Source of the DNA: Branchinecta lynchi
Lineage: Eukaryota > Arthropoda > Branchiopoda > Anostraca > Branchinectidae
NCBI GenBank assembly: GCA_023053575.1
Contig: JAKZAP010000010.1
Span: 14,841,225 to 14,905,224, forward strand
Direction of reading: 5' to 3'
Length of the DNA: 64,000 nucleotides
Part shown: positions 1 through 11,326 of the stretch, piece by piece
Layout: each line of letters opens with the position of its first letter
Numbering within the stretch: position 1 is the stretch's first letter
Notes under the pieces: model-generated
What the model saw: only the letters and a program-made list of their open reading frames with translations
What the model was told of the DNA's origin: nothing
Databases searched by the model: none
Translations under genes and position numbers: made by a program

Positions 1-6
1 AGACAA

Positions 7-216
7 GTGAAAAAGGTACTAAAGGTAACCGAAAGCTGCTACAGCGCTCGCAAGAGTGGATTGTTCATAAATATACACATAAATGAACATGATAACGGTC
101 CGTCTCCAGAGGACTGGGAACTACATTATGTAGTTCTAGCAGCGTCGCATGATGTTCCCGATGGTTTAGAGTACATTGCGTATGTCTGTTCTGTCTCTAT
201 AGCTGGTAAAATTTAA
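7..216 (+). other. weak open frame, product not recognised
   Basis: A 69-codon frame at the window edge opens with GTG rather than ATG and ends in TAA at 214-216. Its composition is not low-complexity, and it contains a run reading EDWELHYVVLAASHDVP. I recognise no domain. It could be an exon whose upstream part lies outside the window, or chance. Confidence 0.12.
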
Positions 217-330
217 ATAATGCAATTAAAAAGCTAATAAAAACAATCGTCAATGGATAACGATGGAATATTTTCTAATCATATTAAATTTGCGCCTCCG
301 AGTTTCTTTCGATTGTTCAGTGTTTTTTTA

Positions 331-1412
331 ATATGATGTTGGTGGTTGGTTGTGTTCCATCTTCTCTCCAACTCTGTACTATCACCCCCATTCCCAAAAG
401 TGGAAAGCTGAATATGTTCATTCTTACCAGCCGATCACCCGAGGATCAATATTCAGTAAACTTTTTTAACTTTGTATAAAATGTCTTTTTGAAAACCTCA
501 ATGTTGGTGAAAATTAAGTTGGGTTTAAGAATGGTATAGGTTGCGATCATGCCAACGCTGCTTTTCCAAAAATAATACTTGAATTTAGAAATAAAAATGA
601 AAATTTATACGCTGTTTTAATTGACATAAAAGGAGCATTTGATAACTTATCTCATGCTTCAGCAATCCTTAGGAGTATTCCACTCTCTATTTGTCGCGTT
701 TTGCGTTCTTGATCTAGCCGGCTGTCGGTTAGGGTATCTTTGGGTTCTCTTCTGTTTTCTTCTTATTTGCTAGTGGGCAGAGGGGTGAGACAAGGTGGTA
801 TTTTATCTCGTTATATATTTAATGTTAGCCTAGTAAGATTGTCTCCGGTCAATCCGAATATCCCTGATCTCGGCTCTTCGAGATGTTTCTTACCGAGCTT
901 ATGCCGCCGACATAATTTTATTGTGTAAATCAAAAACTCTGGTGGCTGAGAATTTTAACCGTCTTGCCACTTCTCCGTCCGCAAAGGGTCTTTCCGTTAG
1001 TGCTGGTAAATGCCAGTTTTTTGTTGTAAACAGTATCGTGGAAGGAAACGAATGTCTTGATTGTGGTAATGGGGTTATTTTTTCAGCTGTGATACACTGA
1101 CGTACTTATGGATCCCAGATGCATCGTCAGTTAAGGTTTCTCAGTCTATTTGTCAATCATTTACATGAAAGAATTCGCAAGGCATTCGGCCTTTTAATTC
1201 GTTTTCGTGGATGGTACAGGAAAGACATCCTTGGGTCATGGTTCACAGCCATTGCTTTACCTCATGTTCTTTTTGCTCCAACAATCGTAGAAAATTTTAA
1301 AATCTGCGACATATCTGCAATTAGAATATCGTATTTCAAATTTTCCAAATTTCTCCTTGGGTTGCCCATTTTTCTTTCAGTAATTCGCAGTTGCTTTTTA
1401 ACTTTAAAGTAA
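331..1412 (+). pseudogene. decayed non-LTR retrotransposon reverse transcriptase
   Basis: Reading across frames recovers the ordered RT landmarks of a LINE. IPKSGK is at about 390-407. A VGFKNGIGCDHA stretch is at about 520-550, followed by the palm block IDIKGAFDNLSH near 620-655. GVRQGG is at 784-801, and a degraded active site YAAD-IIL starts at 900, in place of YADD, so one catalytic Asp is gone. The frame 1119-1412 continues into post-RT sequence. Stops and frameshifts separate the blocks, for example a TGA after the palm block near 710. No endonuclease part is visible upstream, so the copy is probably 5'-truncated, as is usual for LINEs. The GxGxDHA and GVRQGG wording resembles the intact element at 12.4 kb in type, but the two are clearly diverged. 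A dead copy is certain; the clade is not. Confidence 0.8.
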
Positions 1413-1858
1413 AAGACCCAGTTTTAATTTTGAAGAAAAAACGACAAAACTTTTATAAAAAAAAGCTTTGGTAGCCCTCCAAACCCACAACCCGTATCCA
1501 TTTTTTAACAAGTGAATAGTTTAGTGCGTAAATAATTGTAATTTAGTTGTCGAAATCTTGTGTATTTCTTACAGTACTTATGTGTCATTGAATGGACCAG
1601 ATAGTATAGTCATAGTTCTGTTTTATACATTATTTTGCACTCCTCAGTTCTGAGGGAAATCAATCTCTTCCACTACCTTATAACACTGTTTGGCTACCCC
1701 ACAACATTTATACTACAATTAAAAATATATCCCAGGAACGGTAGCAGTCACTTATTGCCTTACTTTGCACACTGGTCTATTCACGGTTTAAACAGTTTTA
1801 CCAGCATTTCTTTAGGGAATTTTTGTATAAACCGTGTAAATGAATTTGTCGTTCCCTG
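1413..1858. other. no recognisable feature
   Basis: AT-rich sequence between the dead LINE and the next miniature element. Its first part may be the LINE 3' untranslated region (an A-rich run lies at about 1435-1470). Short frames at 1635-1880 show no family resemblance. Confidence 0.5.
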
Positions 1859-2246
1859 TACACTGTCAGAAATTTCATAACAGATTGCGCATAACACTTT
1901 CTAGAATAACACCTTTTCACTTAGAAATAAAGTGTTATGACGAATTAAGTTTATACTATTTCGTGCCTAGATCTCCAACAACACCTTCAATAGATAAAAA
2001 TAATACACTATCAGAAGTTACATAACGATAACAGAAGGATGCGCGGTTTCAACAGATAACACTTTGGGATGTTATCTGTTACGTTTCTTTCGTTCCCGTT
2101 AGTATTTTTACCAATTGAAGGTGTTGTTGGAGATCTAGGCACGAAACAGTGTAAACCTAATTGGTCATAAAACTTTATTTCTAAGTGAAAAGGTGTTATT
2201 CTTGAAAATATTATACGCTATCTGTTATGAAACTTCTGACAGTGTA
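1859..2246. mobile_element. palindromic miniature element, Tc1/mariner-like ends, copy 1
   Basis: The sequence begins TA-CACTGTCAGAAATTTCATAACAGAT and ends with the reverse complement, ...AAACTTCTGACAGTG-TA, so both ends are flanked by TA, the target duplicated by Tc1/mariner transposases. The inner arms are also complementary: CCTAGATCTCCAACAACACC near 1967 pairs with GGTGTTGTTGGAGATCTAGG near 2118. The two arms of about 135 bp enclose a centre of about 115 bp. That centre contains a second degraded copy of the same terminus (ACTATCAGAAGTTACATAACG) and the small hairpin AACAGATAACACTTTGGGATGTTATCTGTT in two halves. No transposase frame is present, so it is non-autonomous. Four more copies with the same ends occur in the window, but this one has different inner arm sequence. 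Confidence 0.85.
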
Positions 2247-2807
2247 CTAATGTCAACCGTAAATACTTCGTATGACTTCGACTGCCTTCTGGCTGTGACT
2301 GAAGTAAATTAATCGACTGATTCAAACACCCACCGTTGAGTGGATTCCTTCAATAGTGTCAACGTACGTCTCCGAAAATGTGATGGCAAGGTCGGAGTAC
2401 AAGACAAGACGCAGGAGGCTGTGCAACAAAAGTGAAGAGAGAAGATTGATGTGAAGACGAGTTCGAGCGTTCCGCAGTGACCTGGAAAGACATAACTAAT
2501 TAATCATTCATTACCGGTAAAAGTGGTTTACACAGAGTACGCAGTAGGCTAAACGTAAATTTAAGAAAGCAGGGAACACGAAAGTACTAAACTAAAAAAA
2601 CAACCTAAGCTACGTATATTAAAACAAGTCAATTATCAAGGGTTTACCACGAGAAGACGGTATAATCTTTCATAAGGATATACTAGTTGAATTTTGCAGT
2701 TAGAATTGCTGGACAGTGGATCAGCCTTACCGAAGAACCGTCCAATGCGGAATTGGTTAAAGTTTAACGGAGAAGGCACCTGATTTTTTCATCTGATAGT
2801 TGAAGGC
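2247..2807. other. no recognisable feature
   Basis: No long frame, tandem repeat or match to the other repeats of the window was seen here. Confidence 0.5.
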
Positions 2808-2947
2808 ACTAAATATTTTGACCCATCTAAAGGATTTTGCATTTTTTTTGTGTTCAGGGCTCTAGTAATAACATTCAGAGTGTGCGCTACTTGCACGACC
2901 AACAAAAATTCGTCAAGACGACGAGAATTTGAATTTCATTAAAGGCC
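2808..2947 (+). repeat. dispersed repeat segment shared with 25555-25680
   Basis: Aligns by eye over about 130 bp with 25555-25680. Shared words include AAATATTTTGA, GGATTTTG, TTCAGAG-GTGCGCT-CTTGCA and GAGAATTTGAATT, and both end in AAAGGCCT. The other copy follows directly on the 3' end of a family A repeat. Confidence 0.65.
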
Positions 2948-4384
2948 TTCAACAACACGAAGCTCACGAGAAGACAGGAGCAACAGATGTATGGCTGTAT
3001 CATCATAATACTGATAGAGAGAGGAATCTACTAGCCCCCCCCCCCCCCGCTCTAGCAAAAGCGGCTGTCCGCTAAAATTTTGACAGCTCACAGAAGAGAC
3101 CACTGCAAACGAAAGACCGAAAGGGATCGACGGAAGCCGAACCCAATGGCCATACATTTTTGGATGATGATGATCTACATATCCAGTGTATCTGACGATG
3201 AGACGATGATATTAAGACACACCTTGCAAAGAATCGGACATTTGTATTTTACTTCTAAGCAATGGCTTACATTTGTAGTTGGTAAATATAGAAGGACCAG
3301 TATAGACGAACTACAAATCCGAAATACTAAGTTCATCTGATGAAACTGGTTATCTGTGGATAACGGACAAACGAATTAACGCACATTTATCGGGTTGCCA
3401 GGCCCATTCAAGTGAATAAGTGATTCGTAACTAGTTTGTCGAGTCATAGCATTCCAGTTAAACTTTAATAGTTTCAAGTCAATTACAGATCCTAAGATCT
3501 GTAGACCTTTAGATCCTAAAGACCTACCCCAAATATACCATGCCTGTATGCCTTAAGAAGTCAGCAGATAACTCGACACGGATAAACTTTGTAAAAACTT
3601 TATTCTTGATTAGCTATTCAGATGCAAGGAGCTAAAGCCGCACAAATTAAATCCACAATATATTTTGAACAAAAGTAGTAGAGTAAAAAGATGTTGCAAA
3701 AAAAGAGAGATAGCAAAGATAGTAGCATTTCCACGCATGTGGACTGCTATCACCGGACCGTAGTGTAGGCCTGCTTTGCATGTAGACAGTGCTTGAGACC
3801 GATTTATTTTTTCTCTTGTGATTTTAAGTTTAAAGCAGTGAATGGCTACTTTCCAAGAAAGCAAGCCGTTTTGACGTGGTGATGTACTGATGGTGGACAA
3901 TAGAGATATGCTCATGTGAACAGTTCCTTTAATTACCTACTTTGGCTAACGGCTTTAGACACAGCAAGTGCATGAAAATGGCAGACTGCAATGTCAACAA
4001 ACGTTCACATAAGCATACTTCTACTGTACTGTAAGGATGCGTGCTATCATCACAAACAATTCGAACTTAGTCATTGACCTGATAATGAAAAAGATCTATG
4101 AGAGATCACATTGGTGTCTATTTTAGCCCCGGGTTCTCTCTGACAAACCTCGACTAGCCTCGGACGTCGGCTACTCTGCGGTTCCGGTCGCTCAGTGGAG
4201 CTGAGATTCAACATTGACATCAACATTTGATTGATTCAACATTTGACTATGATAATATGATACGATATTCCTTCACCATAACACCCTTTCGGGCCATGGC
4301 AATACACAATACTTGCCAAAGAGCCGCCACTGGATGTTAGTTCCACCATCTTTCTCCACCAGCAGCCGACTGAGAGACTACATT
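2948..4384. other. mostly featureless; short C tract
   Basis: Contains a 14-base C run at about 3037-3050 and a minus-strand frame of about 100 codons (3610-3915) with no recognised domain. I see no repeat shared with other parts of the window. Confidence 0.45.
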
Positions 4385-5436
4385 TCTTCAAACGGGTTGT
4401 CGGCAAAACGTCCCTGGCGAAACGTCCCAGTGACAAAACGTCCCCATAGCAAAACGTTTCCATGGCAAAACGTCCCCACGACAAAACGTCCCCATGGCGA
4501 AACGTCTCCACGACGAGACGTCCCCGTGGCGAAACGTCCCCGATAGAAACATCCCCTGGAGAAACGTCCCCGGCTATGGAATTTGTTTTTTCATCGCTGA
4601 GGGATAGCTAAGATTACCGATTGCGTCATCAATTAGACAAAATAATTTCTTGGAATAGAAACTTTTGAAAACCACGATGGGTTGACTACTTTAACATTTA
4701 ACCGATAGTCAAGAAACAAACCAGTGTTGCTCCCTGGTATAGCCATTTCTTAAACAAAGCGCCAAGATTTAGTATTTTTGTCAGTTTTCGTTTTATCTTG
4801 TCTTTAATTGGTTTATTTGTGTGTTAGCTTACGCTGCGGTATAACTCATTGATCTTGCTTTTGTTCGATCTTTAATTTGGTGATATTTATTATTAAAGGA
4901 TTTATTAAAGGATCAAACCCGTCTAACCTAGATTTACTATGTCTCTCTATCTAACTAATCGTTCCATCCGCTTTCGTTTCCTCACTTCCCATGTCATTTT
5001 TATCCAGCATAACGGCACTACGCTTATTTTTGCATTTTCCTTGTTTCACTCTCTTTGTAGCGGGCTTCCACTTCTCTTGAGGACCATATGGGTGTTCCTC
5101 AGATTTTGCATGTTGCTTCAAACGACCCAGAACTGATCAGTTACGAGTCAATTGCAAAGCATATTACACCACATATTTTAACTGAAAAAAATACATTTAT
5201 GAAGCAACGGGTTCAATGTCCGATCTTTCCTGCTTATAAGAAATGTTCCCACATCTGTAATGCACAGTCTGAAGGTGTTTTATGAAGATCGATGCGAACT
5301 TAAAAATCTATGCTTGGGGACGTTTCGAAACGGGGACATTTTGCCGTGATGACTTTTGACATGGGGACGCTTTGTCACGGGGACGTTTAGCCAGGGGACA
5401 TTTTGTCATGGGGAAGTTTCGTCGGTAAGCCCTTGA
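4385..5436. mobile_element. foldback-like element with minisatellite arms
   Basis: The left arm, about 4404-4576, is roughly ten tandem copies of a 17-18 bp unit of the form GGCAAAACGTCCCCATG with alternating variants. The right arm, 5314-5430, holds the same unit in inverse orientation (GGGGACGTTTCG, GGGGACATTTTGTCATG). The outermost words also mirror each other: GTTGTCGGCAAAACG at the left and CGTTTTGTC-type words with CGTCGGTAAGCCC at the right. Long inverted repeats built from tandem short units around unique DNA are the architecture of foldback elements such as Drosophila FB. The roughly 740-bp middle encodes nothing I recognise (frames of 65 codons at 4939-5136 and 5088-5285). Its first 170 bp match 41365-41530 in this window, so the middle itself is repetitive. 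Confidence 0.75.
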
Positions 5437-6345
5437 ACACCTTAGCTACCTCATCGTTGTAAATGCGGGCTCAGAAGACGATATCAAAAGTCAACTCAAC
5501 TCGACAAGGTGCAGACAGAGCGTGCGGAACCGTCAAAACGTCAGGCCGGGCAGTACAATCTGGGTCTAAACAGGCGATGGTCTAGTCAGTCCTGTTTCAC
5601 GGTTCCAACGAAAATGATGCGGAGATGGTGACCCCAGCCTTTTCACATCGCGTTGTTGAGGAAAAAGTACCGACTCACTCGGTACTGGCACGTCTGATGT
5701 GAAGACTCTCTCAAAAGGAAGATGCTTGCTCCCATCCGCCTCACTCATAGTGCGAACACACAATGAGGATTTCCTGGCCAGATTTCCTGCACTTTCATCA
5801 TCAACATCAAGTTGAAGAAATTTTAACTTTTCCATATGGAAGTGATGATGGTGGCGAAATTCCGGTCAGGAATTCCAGACCGGGAGCGCCCGACCCTGAT
5901 CGTGTGTCCGCACTGTCACTGGCAAGAAACGTCAGTGAGGCCAAAAAAGACATGGCTGACTACCCCGAAAATAGCCCTCGAACCCATAGGTAGTTTCCAT
6001 CACCAGTGGAGGAGATGGGACTTCGAGGTCTGGACCTTGGTTACAGAGCTCGATGCAGTTTACTAAACGTTTGGATTCCTGTATCAGATTCGTCTACCAA
6101 CTTTAATTGCCACATAAAGCGCTTGCGTCCTGAATAAAGTAAAAATAAGCTGGTGCTGGTGCTTTTACATATAACGGATAGAAAGCATGAAAACCAACAG
6201 ACGTCTCTATTTGGTGCCAGAAAATCACGTAAGGACTAAATTTACCTCCAATTCCTCGGTTTTCGAAATCAAAAGAGACCATCTCTGTCCAAGCCAAGAT
6301 TTAAGCTTTAAGTGCTAAAGACAGGTCTCAACAGTTCGTTTTATA
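5437..6345. other. no recognised gene; weak overlapping frames
   Basis: Slightly GC-richer than its neighbours. Plus-strand frames at 5763-5993 and 5836-6066 (the latter with CPHCH) and a minus-strand frame at 5566-5835 overlap one another, so at most one could be real. None shows a family signature. Confidence 0.35.
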
Positions 6346-6620
6346 TCCCGATGAAAAATTTATCTCAAAATAGTACTATGAAGTAGTACGAAAAAGTAGC
6401 ATGCAGTAATAACGATGCTACTTCATGCTTCTACTTCAAGGCTATTAGCAAGACTGGATGCTACTATGGCAAGACAGGATGCTACTGGATACTACTACAT
6501 AAGATTGAACCAGTCTGAGGCACATTAAATGATAGTATTCTTTGCTATTACATAATATTACATGCAACGTTTTCGCACTACTACCATACTACTGCGCAGG
6601 CTAAAAAAATTTCATCGGGA
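6346..6620. mobile_element. miniature inverted-repeat element
   Basis: Ends in inverted repeats: CCCGATGAAAAATTT at 6347-6361 and AAATTTCATCGGG finishing at 6619. The inner arms remain imperfectly complementary for about 75 bp. TAGTACTATGAAGTAGTACG on the left pairs with words of CACTACTACCATACTACTGCG on the right. The centre repeats GATGCTACT words. There is no coding capacity. The target duplication is unclear, so the superfamily is not assigned. Confidence 0.65.
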
Positions 6621-7129
6621 TCTGGCGACGAACATAACGGCGATGACATACATTCGCCCATTTGAGCAACTGAGCAGAAGAAAACGGCTGCGTAACTATC
6701 CGCGGGCAGCCGAGAAAAACGAGTAAGAGCAGGAACCCATCTTCTTCTCCCTTAAGACAGGCCCCGTTCTGATTAAGGACTGTGATCGACTTGAAAGGGC
6801 AGTAGCCCTGTTTTAACATGTAATTCGAGAAAGGACAGCAATTACCGGACAATGATGACCTGTGACGGTTGTGGAGGGGAGGATTTGCAAAGACGAGCCG
6901 AAAGAAGCATAGCTCTATAAAGCCCCTACCGCCCTTCTCGCTTAAACTGTCCAGTACCTCGATTTGTAGTTTAGGAACTTATGCGATCGAAAGCTCGGTG
7001 GGATTTTCAACTTTCTACATCTGCACTACTTCTGCTTGAGCATGTAACAAAGATTCATTCAGTGTCCGCATCCTCTGCAATTAAAACAGCCTAAAAAAAT
7101 TAAAATTCTTTGACAAACTAATAAGGCAA
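6621..7129. other. no recognisable feature
   Basis: Nothing convincing on either strand. Confidence 0.5.
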
Positions 7130-8056
7130 GAATTTATCTACCATGCAATCTATCTTCTACGCCCCTTTGTTAGACCAGGGTTATCTGAAATCTAATACAA
7201 AGCATATGTTATTTTACGCTCATGACTTCATCCTAAAATATACATACCTGAATTTAATAAATATGGCCAAGGATATGATCAACAGAATGCTTGACAGCGA
7301 GTAACCAACAAACTCTAACTGCCGTGTCAATGTGGCAATGAGAATTCGGACCTAAAAGAAATTTGAGTATAAATAGACATATTATGTTCTAATGCAATGT
7401 AGTAGGCTACTTGAAGGTCAAAAGCGAAACCCGTCCGCGATTTTCTCCTAGGACAGGGATCAAACGACTAGACCCGCAACAAAATAGTTATCGCTCATTT
7501 ACATTTATGTACCTAGGTCTGCCGATCGGAAATTCGATTAAAACAACTCGAAAATTAATAATAGCCAATTTAGTGAAGCACACCAGTGGAGCTAATACCA
7601 GTAACGTTTCCGGAATGGTGTGATTTAATCGAAAAATCCTTGCGTGCTCCTGTCCATGCCTCAGCTCTTTCTCAAGTTTAGTATTTTTCCCCGTTCTGGA
7701 CCATCTTCAGTAACAGAAACTTCGCTAACTTCGTATAATTTCCTTACGGTTTTTATAGTACACTATGCCCCCCCCCCCCCACACCCCGGACAAGGAACAG
7801 CTATACCTCATAAAAAGGGATTTTAAATTATTTGGTTGATGCTGTAGTGCCGTGTCTTTCTTCTCAGCGACCAGCTAACTGTTTCAGCAATTTTTTGGCA
7901 TCAAAATTAAACTGAAAAGTTTAATATCTAAATTCATCGAATAAGAAAACAAATCTTATTCTTCTAGTCGTTGGTTTTGTAACTTGTGTTGTGTTTTTGT
8001 TTATTTGTGTGTTATAGGGTCTTTGGCTGAAATAAAACTTATTATTATTATTATAT
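7130..8056 (+). pseudogene. decayed LINE, RT 3' half and 3' end
   Basis: A frame near 7205-7310 reads LFYAHDFILKYTYLNL, a decayed form of the YADD active-site block. In another frame, 7411-7623, comes FTFMYLGLPIGNS, the post-RT block common in several LINE clades. Stops and frameshifts lie between. The element appears to run on to 8056, where GAAATAAAACTTATTATTATTATTA is a typical LINE 3' end with a TTA microsatellite tail. A C tract at about 7769-7779 interrupts it. The upstream RT palm and endonuclease are missing, so the copy is 5'-truncated. The following minus-strand RTE element begins about 130 bp downstream. Confidence 0.65.
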
Positions 8057-8189
8057 TTAACGATCTACCAGTGAGGTAAAGAAATTCGAATAGAGACATC
8101 TGTTTCTACTCCAGCATGCAGAACCAGGAAGGGGACAATGTGTTCCAATTCTACAAAATTAACAACGACTATGATGCAGAAAACCGAAA

Positions 8190-11100
8190 AGCTTACCTTA
8201 CCTAAGTTCCTCCAGAGCCATCGGTGGCGCATAGGGCGTTGACAAAGCCTCTCCATTCGTCCCGCATTGATGCCGCAGCGGTGACGTCTTCCAATTCTGG
8301 TACTAGCGAGGTACCAGCCGTCCTCACGTCTCGGTCATATGTTGGCCTCAATGTGTTTTTGGGGCAGCCTCGCTTTCTTCTCCCGTCTGGTTTCCACTCG
8401 TAGGTAGTTCGAGGAAGGCGGCTCTCATCCATACGAAGGACGTGTCCGAGGTATGTCCACCGCCTTTTCAGCAGCTCGATGACAGACGGCTGTCCTGTTT
8501 TTCTGCGTATTTCTGTATCGTTGATGTTTTGTTGCCAGCTTATATATAAGATTCTTCTGAGGCTCATGTTTTCAAATGCGAGGATCCTTTTTTTAAGCTG
8601 GGTGTTTATTTTCCAGTATTCACTTGCGTAAAGGAGTATCGAGACTACATTGCTGGTTAAGAGTCGTAGCTTCAGTCGCATCGAATATTTATTGTTTGTC
8701 CAAATAGGTTTCAATCTATTAAAGGCACATGTTGCTTGCCCGATACTACGTTTTATCTCGGTCGAAATCTCTCCATCACAATCAATCCAGCTACCCAGGT
8801 ACTTGAACTCCTGGACTTGTTCTAGATCCTTGTTTTTGCAATGGAGAACAAGCGGCGAGCTTGTGATAGCCATGCTCTTTGATTTGTCCACGTTGATTTT
8901 AACCCCTACATTCTCTGCATTTTCAGTGATAGTGTCAAGTAGCCCGCTGCAACCGTTCTTTAGACTCTTCCAGAAGGACAACATCGTCTGCAAAGTCCAG
9001 ATCGAACAGTTACTTGTTGTTTACTTTTACACCGTATCCCGATGCGAATCTCAGGGCATAATCCATTATGATTATAAAGAGAATGGGGAAAAGTACACAC
9101 CCTTGACGGACACCAGACATGTTCTTGAAAAATCTGGTTGTACCGTTTTCGGTCTTTACGCAACATTCCGATTCTTCATAGAGCGCTCTAATCATATATA
9201 TAATCTTATCGGGAATTGCATAATATTTCAGAATTCTTCACAAGCAATCTCGGTCAACTGAGCCAAAGGCCTTTTCTAAGTCAATGAATAGGAGGTAGAG
9301 CTTTTGTTCCATTCTTTTGATTCTTCGACAAGCATTCTCAGTACCAATATTAGATCAGAACATGATCTCCCAGTTCTGAAACCATGCTGCTCTTCTCGCA
9401 GATTTGCTTCTAGTGCTTTTCGCAGACGCTGCAAGATGGCGGAGGCCAATAGTTTGGATGAGACAGGGAGAAGATTGATACCTCTCTAGTTATTGCAGTT
9501 CATCGTGTCTCCCTTTTTGAAGAGTTTGACTAGGATGCCTTTGCTCCAATCTCTTGGGACCTTCCCTAAGGTCCATATTTTGTTGCAGAGGACGAGACAA
9601 ATGGATATGCAGGTGCTAACTGAGGACCTCAGCATTTTTGCTGAGATCCCATCTATACCCGGGGCTCGCCCATTTGTAAGCTTCTTTGCTGCAAGCATGA
9701 TCTCCTCGGGGCTTGGACGGTCAGTATTGATGTCTAATTGCATAAAAGGGATATCAGGTACATTTGCTCGGTCACAGGTTCTGGGTCTATTCAAAAGTTT
9801 TACTCTCGTAAAATTTTTCTGGGCCAGATATGATTACTACATTTTCGTCCTTGACAAGGGTGATTCGGCTGCTTTGCTTTCCTACCATCTCATTTGTCAA
9901 TCATTAGACAGTCTTGGAATCACCCTTCCTAGCAGCTTCTTCAGCCAAAGCTACTTTCTTTTCAAGAAATTGTCTCTTGTCCTTTCTTGCACTCTTTTTC
10001 ACCTCTTTCTCTTTTCCTTTGTAGAGATGTTTTGTTGTCATCTCTGCGTTCCTTGTCGTTGCTGTGAGCGTGGCATGCTTGAGCGCCTTTCGTTCATCAA
10101 TCAGCTTCCATGTAACGTCAAAGATCCACCTTTCCTTTGGTTTCTTCCGGAAACCTTCGGCAATCGTTGTGTACACCTTTTTTATGTTGTCCCATTCCTC
10201 TTCGACATTTTCTGAGTCTTTTGTCTCAACAGTCAAGGTATCGAATTTGTTCCGTAATGATATACAGAAATCTCTGCGGACCTTTCGATCCTGCAGCTTG
10301 TCCGTGTCGTACGGTTTCTTCAGATCTTGCACTGTCTTCTTCTGGGCACGTAGTTTTATCTGTACATGGGCGATCACGAGCATGTGATCGGACTGAGCGT
10401 CTGCTCCTCTATACCCACGCACGTCTAACAAGCTTGTGCGTCACCTTCTGGCAATCAGGAAGTGGTAAATTTGGTTTCGCGTTGAGCCGTCTGGAGATGT
10501 CCATGTGTACTTATGCACATTTTTATGTTCGAAGAGTGATCGACAAACGACAAGGTCATTACTTAGAGCAAAGTCTACCAGTAATGCACCATTTTCGTTG
10601 ATCTGACCAAGTCCATACGGTCCTAGAACTTCGAGGTAGTACTCGCGATCGGTTCCCACTTTGAAATTCAGATCGCCAACAACACACAGAACATCATGTT
10701 GGAGATGTCCTTAGTGACAGCCTGTAAAGTTTCATAGAAGCTGTCTTTGACATCATCATCCGCCTCACTGGTAGGGGCATAACACACAATGACAGAGATC
10801 TTAGTGTGTGTTGTTGCTAACCGTGCAAGCAAGATCCTTTCATTCACAGGAGTCCATTTGAGCATTGTACGATATGCTGCAGGGGACATCATGAGTCCTA
10901 CACCTGCCCGATGATGGTTGTCATCTCCACTGTACAACAGCACATATCCATCACCTAGTTCTTCTTTGCCTACACCTTTCCACCGTATTTCGCAAAGGGC
11001 CAGGATGTCAATCTTGTATTGCTTCATCTCTCTGAGAACTTGCTCGGTCTTGGATAACTGACTCGTAGTTGTTCCAGAAGTCAAGTTTCGTTGGTTGTGT

Positions 11101-11326
11101 CGAAGTCAATAGTCGTGTCCGGGGGCGTGCTGGGTTCGTTGTCAGGGGGAAGATAGTTCATCCGAGGCACTTGTCGACGTTTCCGTTGCTGGGGCTCTTT
11201 TACAGGGACAGGTAGCAAACCTGTCGCCCAACCCTCCTCCTTCATCCTGACTTGGGACAGGCTGACATTATCAGTGACAATGACAGGCGGAGTTAAAAGC
11301 TTAGCCGGTAGCCTAATCCATTCCAA
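8190..11326 (-). pseudogene. near full-length RTE-type LINE, inactivated
   Basis: Read on the minus strand, the order of an RTE-type polyprotein is intact, but it is spread over several frames. An N-terminal leader (11326-11081) is followed by an L1-like endonuclease (11084-10441). That part contains ILALCEIRWKG, VIVCYAPTSEADDDVKD, a GDLNFKVG block split by a frameshift near 10667, HKNVHKYTWTSPDG and NQIYHFLIARR. In the last motif the catalytic Asp of the usual QIDH is Tyr. SDHMLVIAH follows at about 10390. A lysine-rich linker (10350-9904) leads to the RT: GRAPGIDGISAKML (about 9690), HGFRTGRSCSD, then in another frame FIDLEKAFGSVDRD with a stop soon after, then GVRQGC (about 9100), FADDVVLLEES (about 8990) and FKYLGSWID (about 8810). 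The C-terminal domain (8993-8202) is one long frame with ETRPRTTYEWKPDGRRKRG-like sequence (here LPRTTYEWKPDGRRKRG). The minus-strand 3' end repeats GGTAA at about 8206-8194. At least four frame breaks make it inactive. Confidence 0.93.

Noticed and set aside
3610..3915. 101-codon minus-strand frame as a membrane protein gene
   Set aside because: It has hydrophobic stretches but no recognisable family and no sign of conservation in the window. Frames of this length are expected by chance in 64 kb.
4404..4576. CRISPR-like regular short repeats
   Set aside because: The units are adjacent with no unique spacers, the region is animal DNA, and the mirrored array at 5.3 kb marks them as element arms.
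8650..10215. Long plus-strand frames (203 and 240 codons)
   Set aside because: They are opposite the coding strand of the RTE LINE, and only the minus strand yields the endonuclease and RT motifs.
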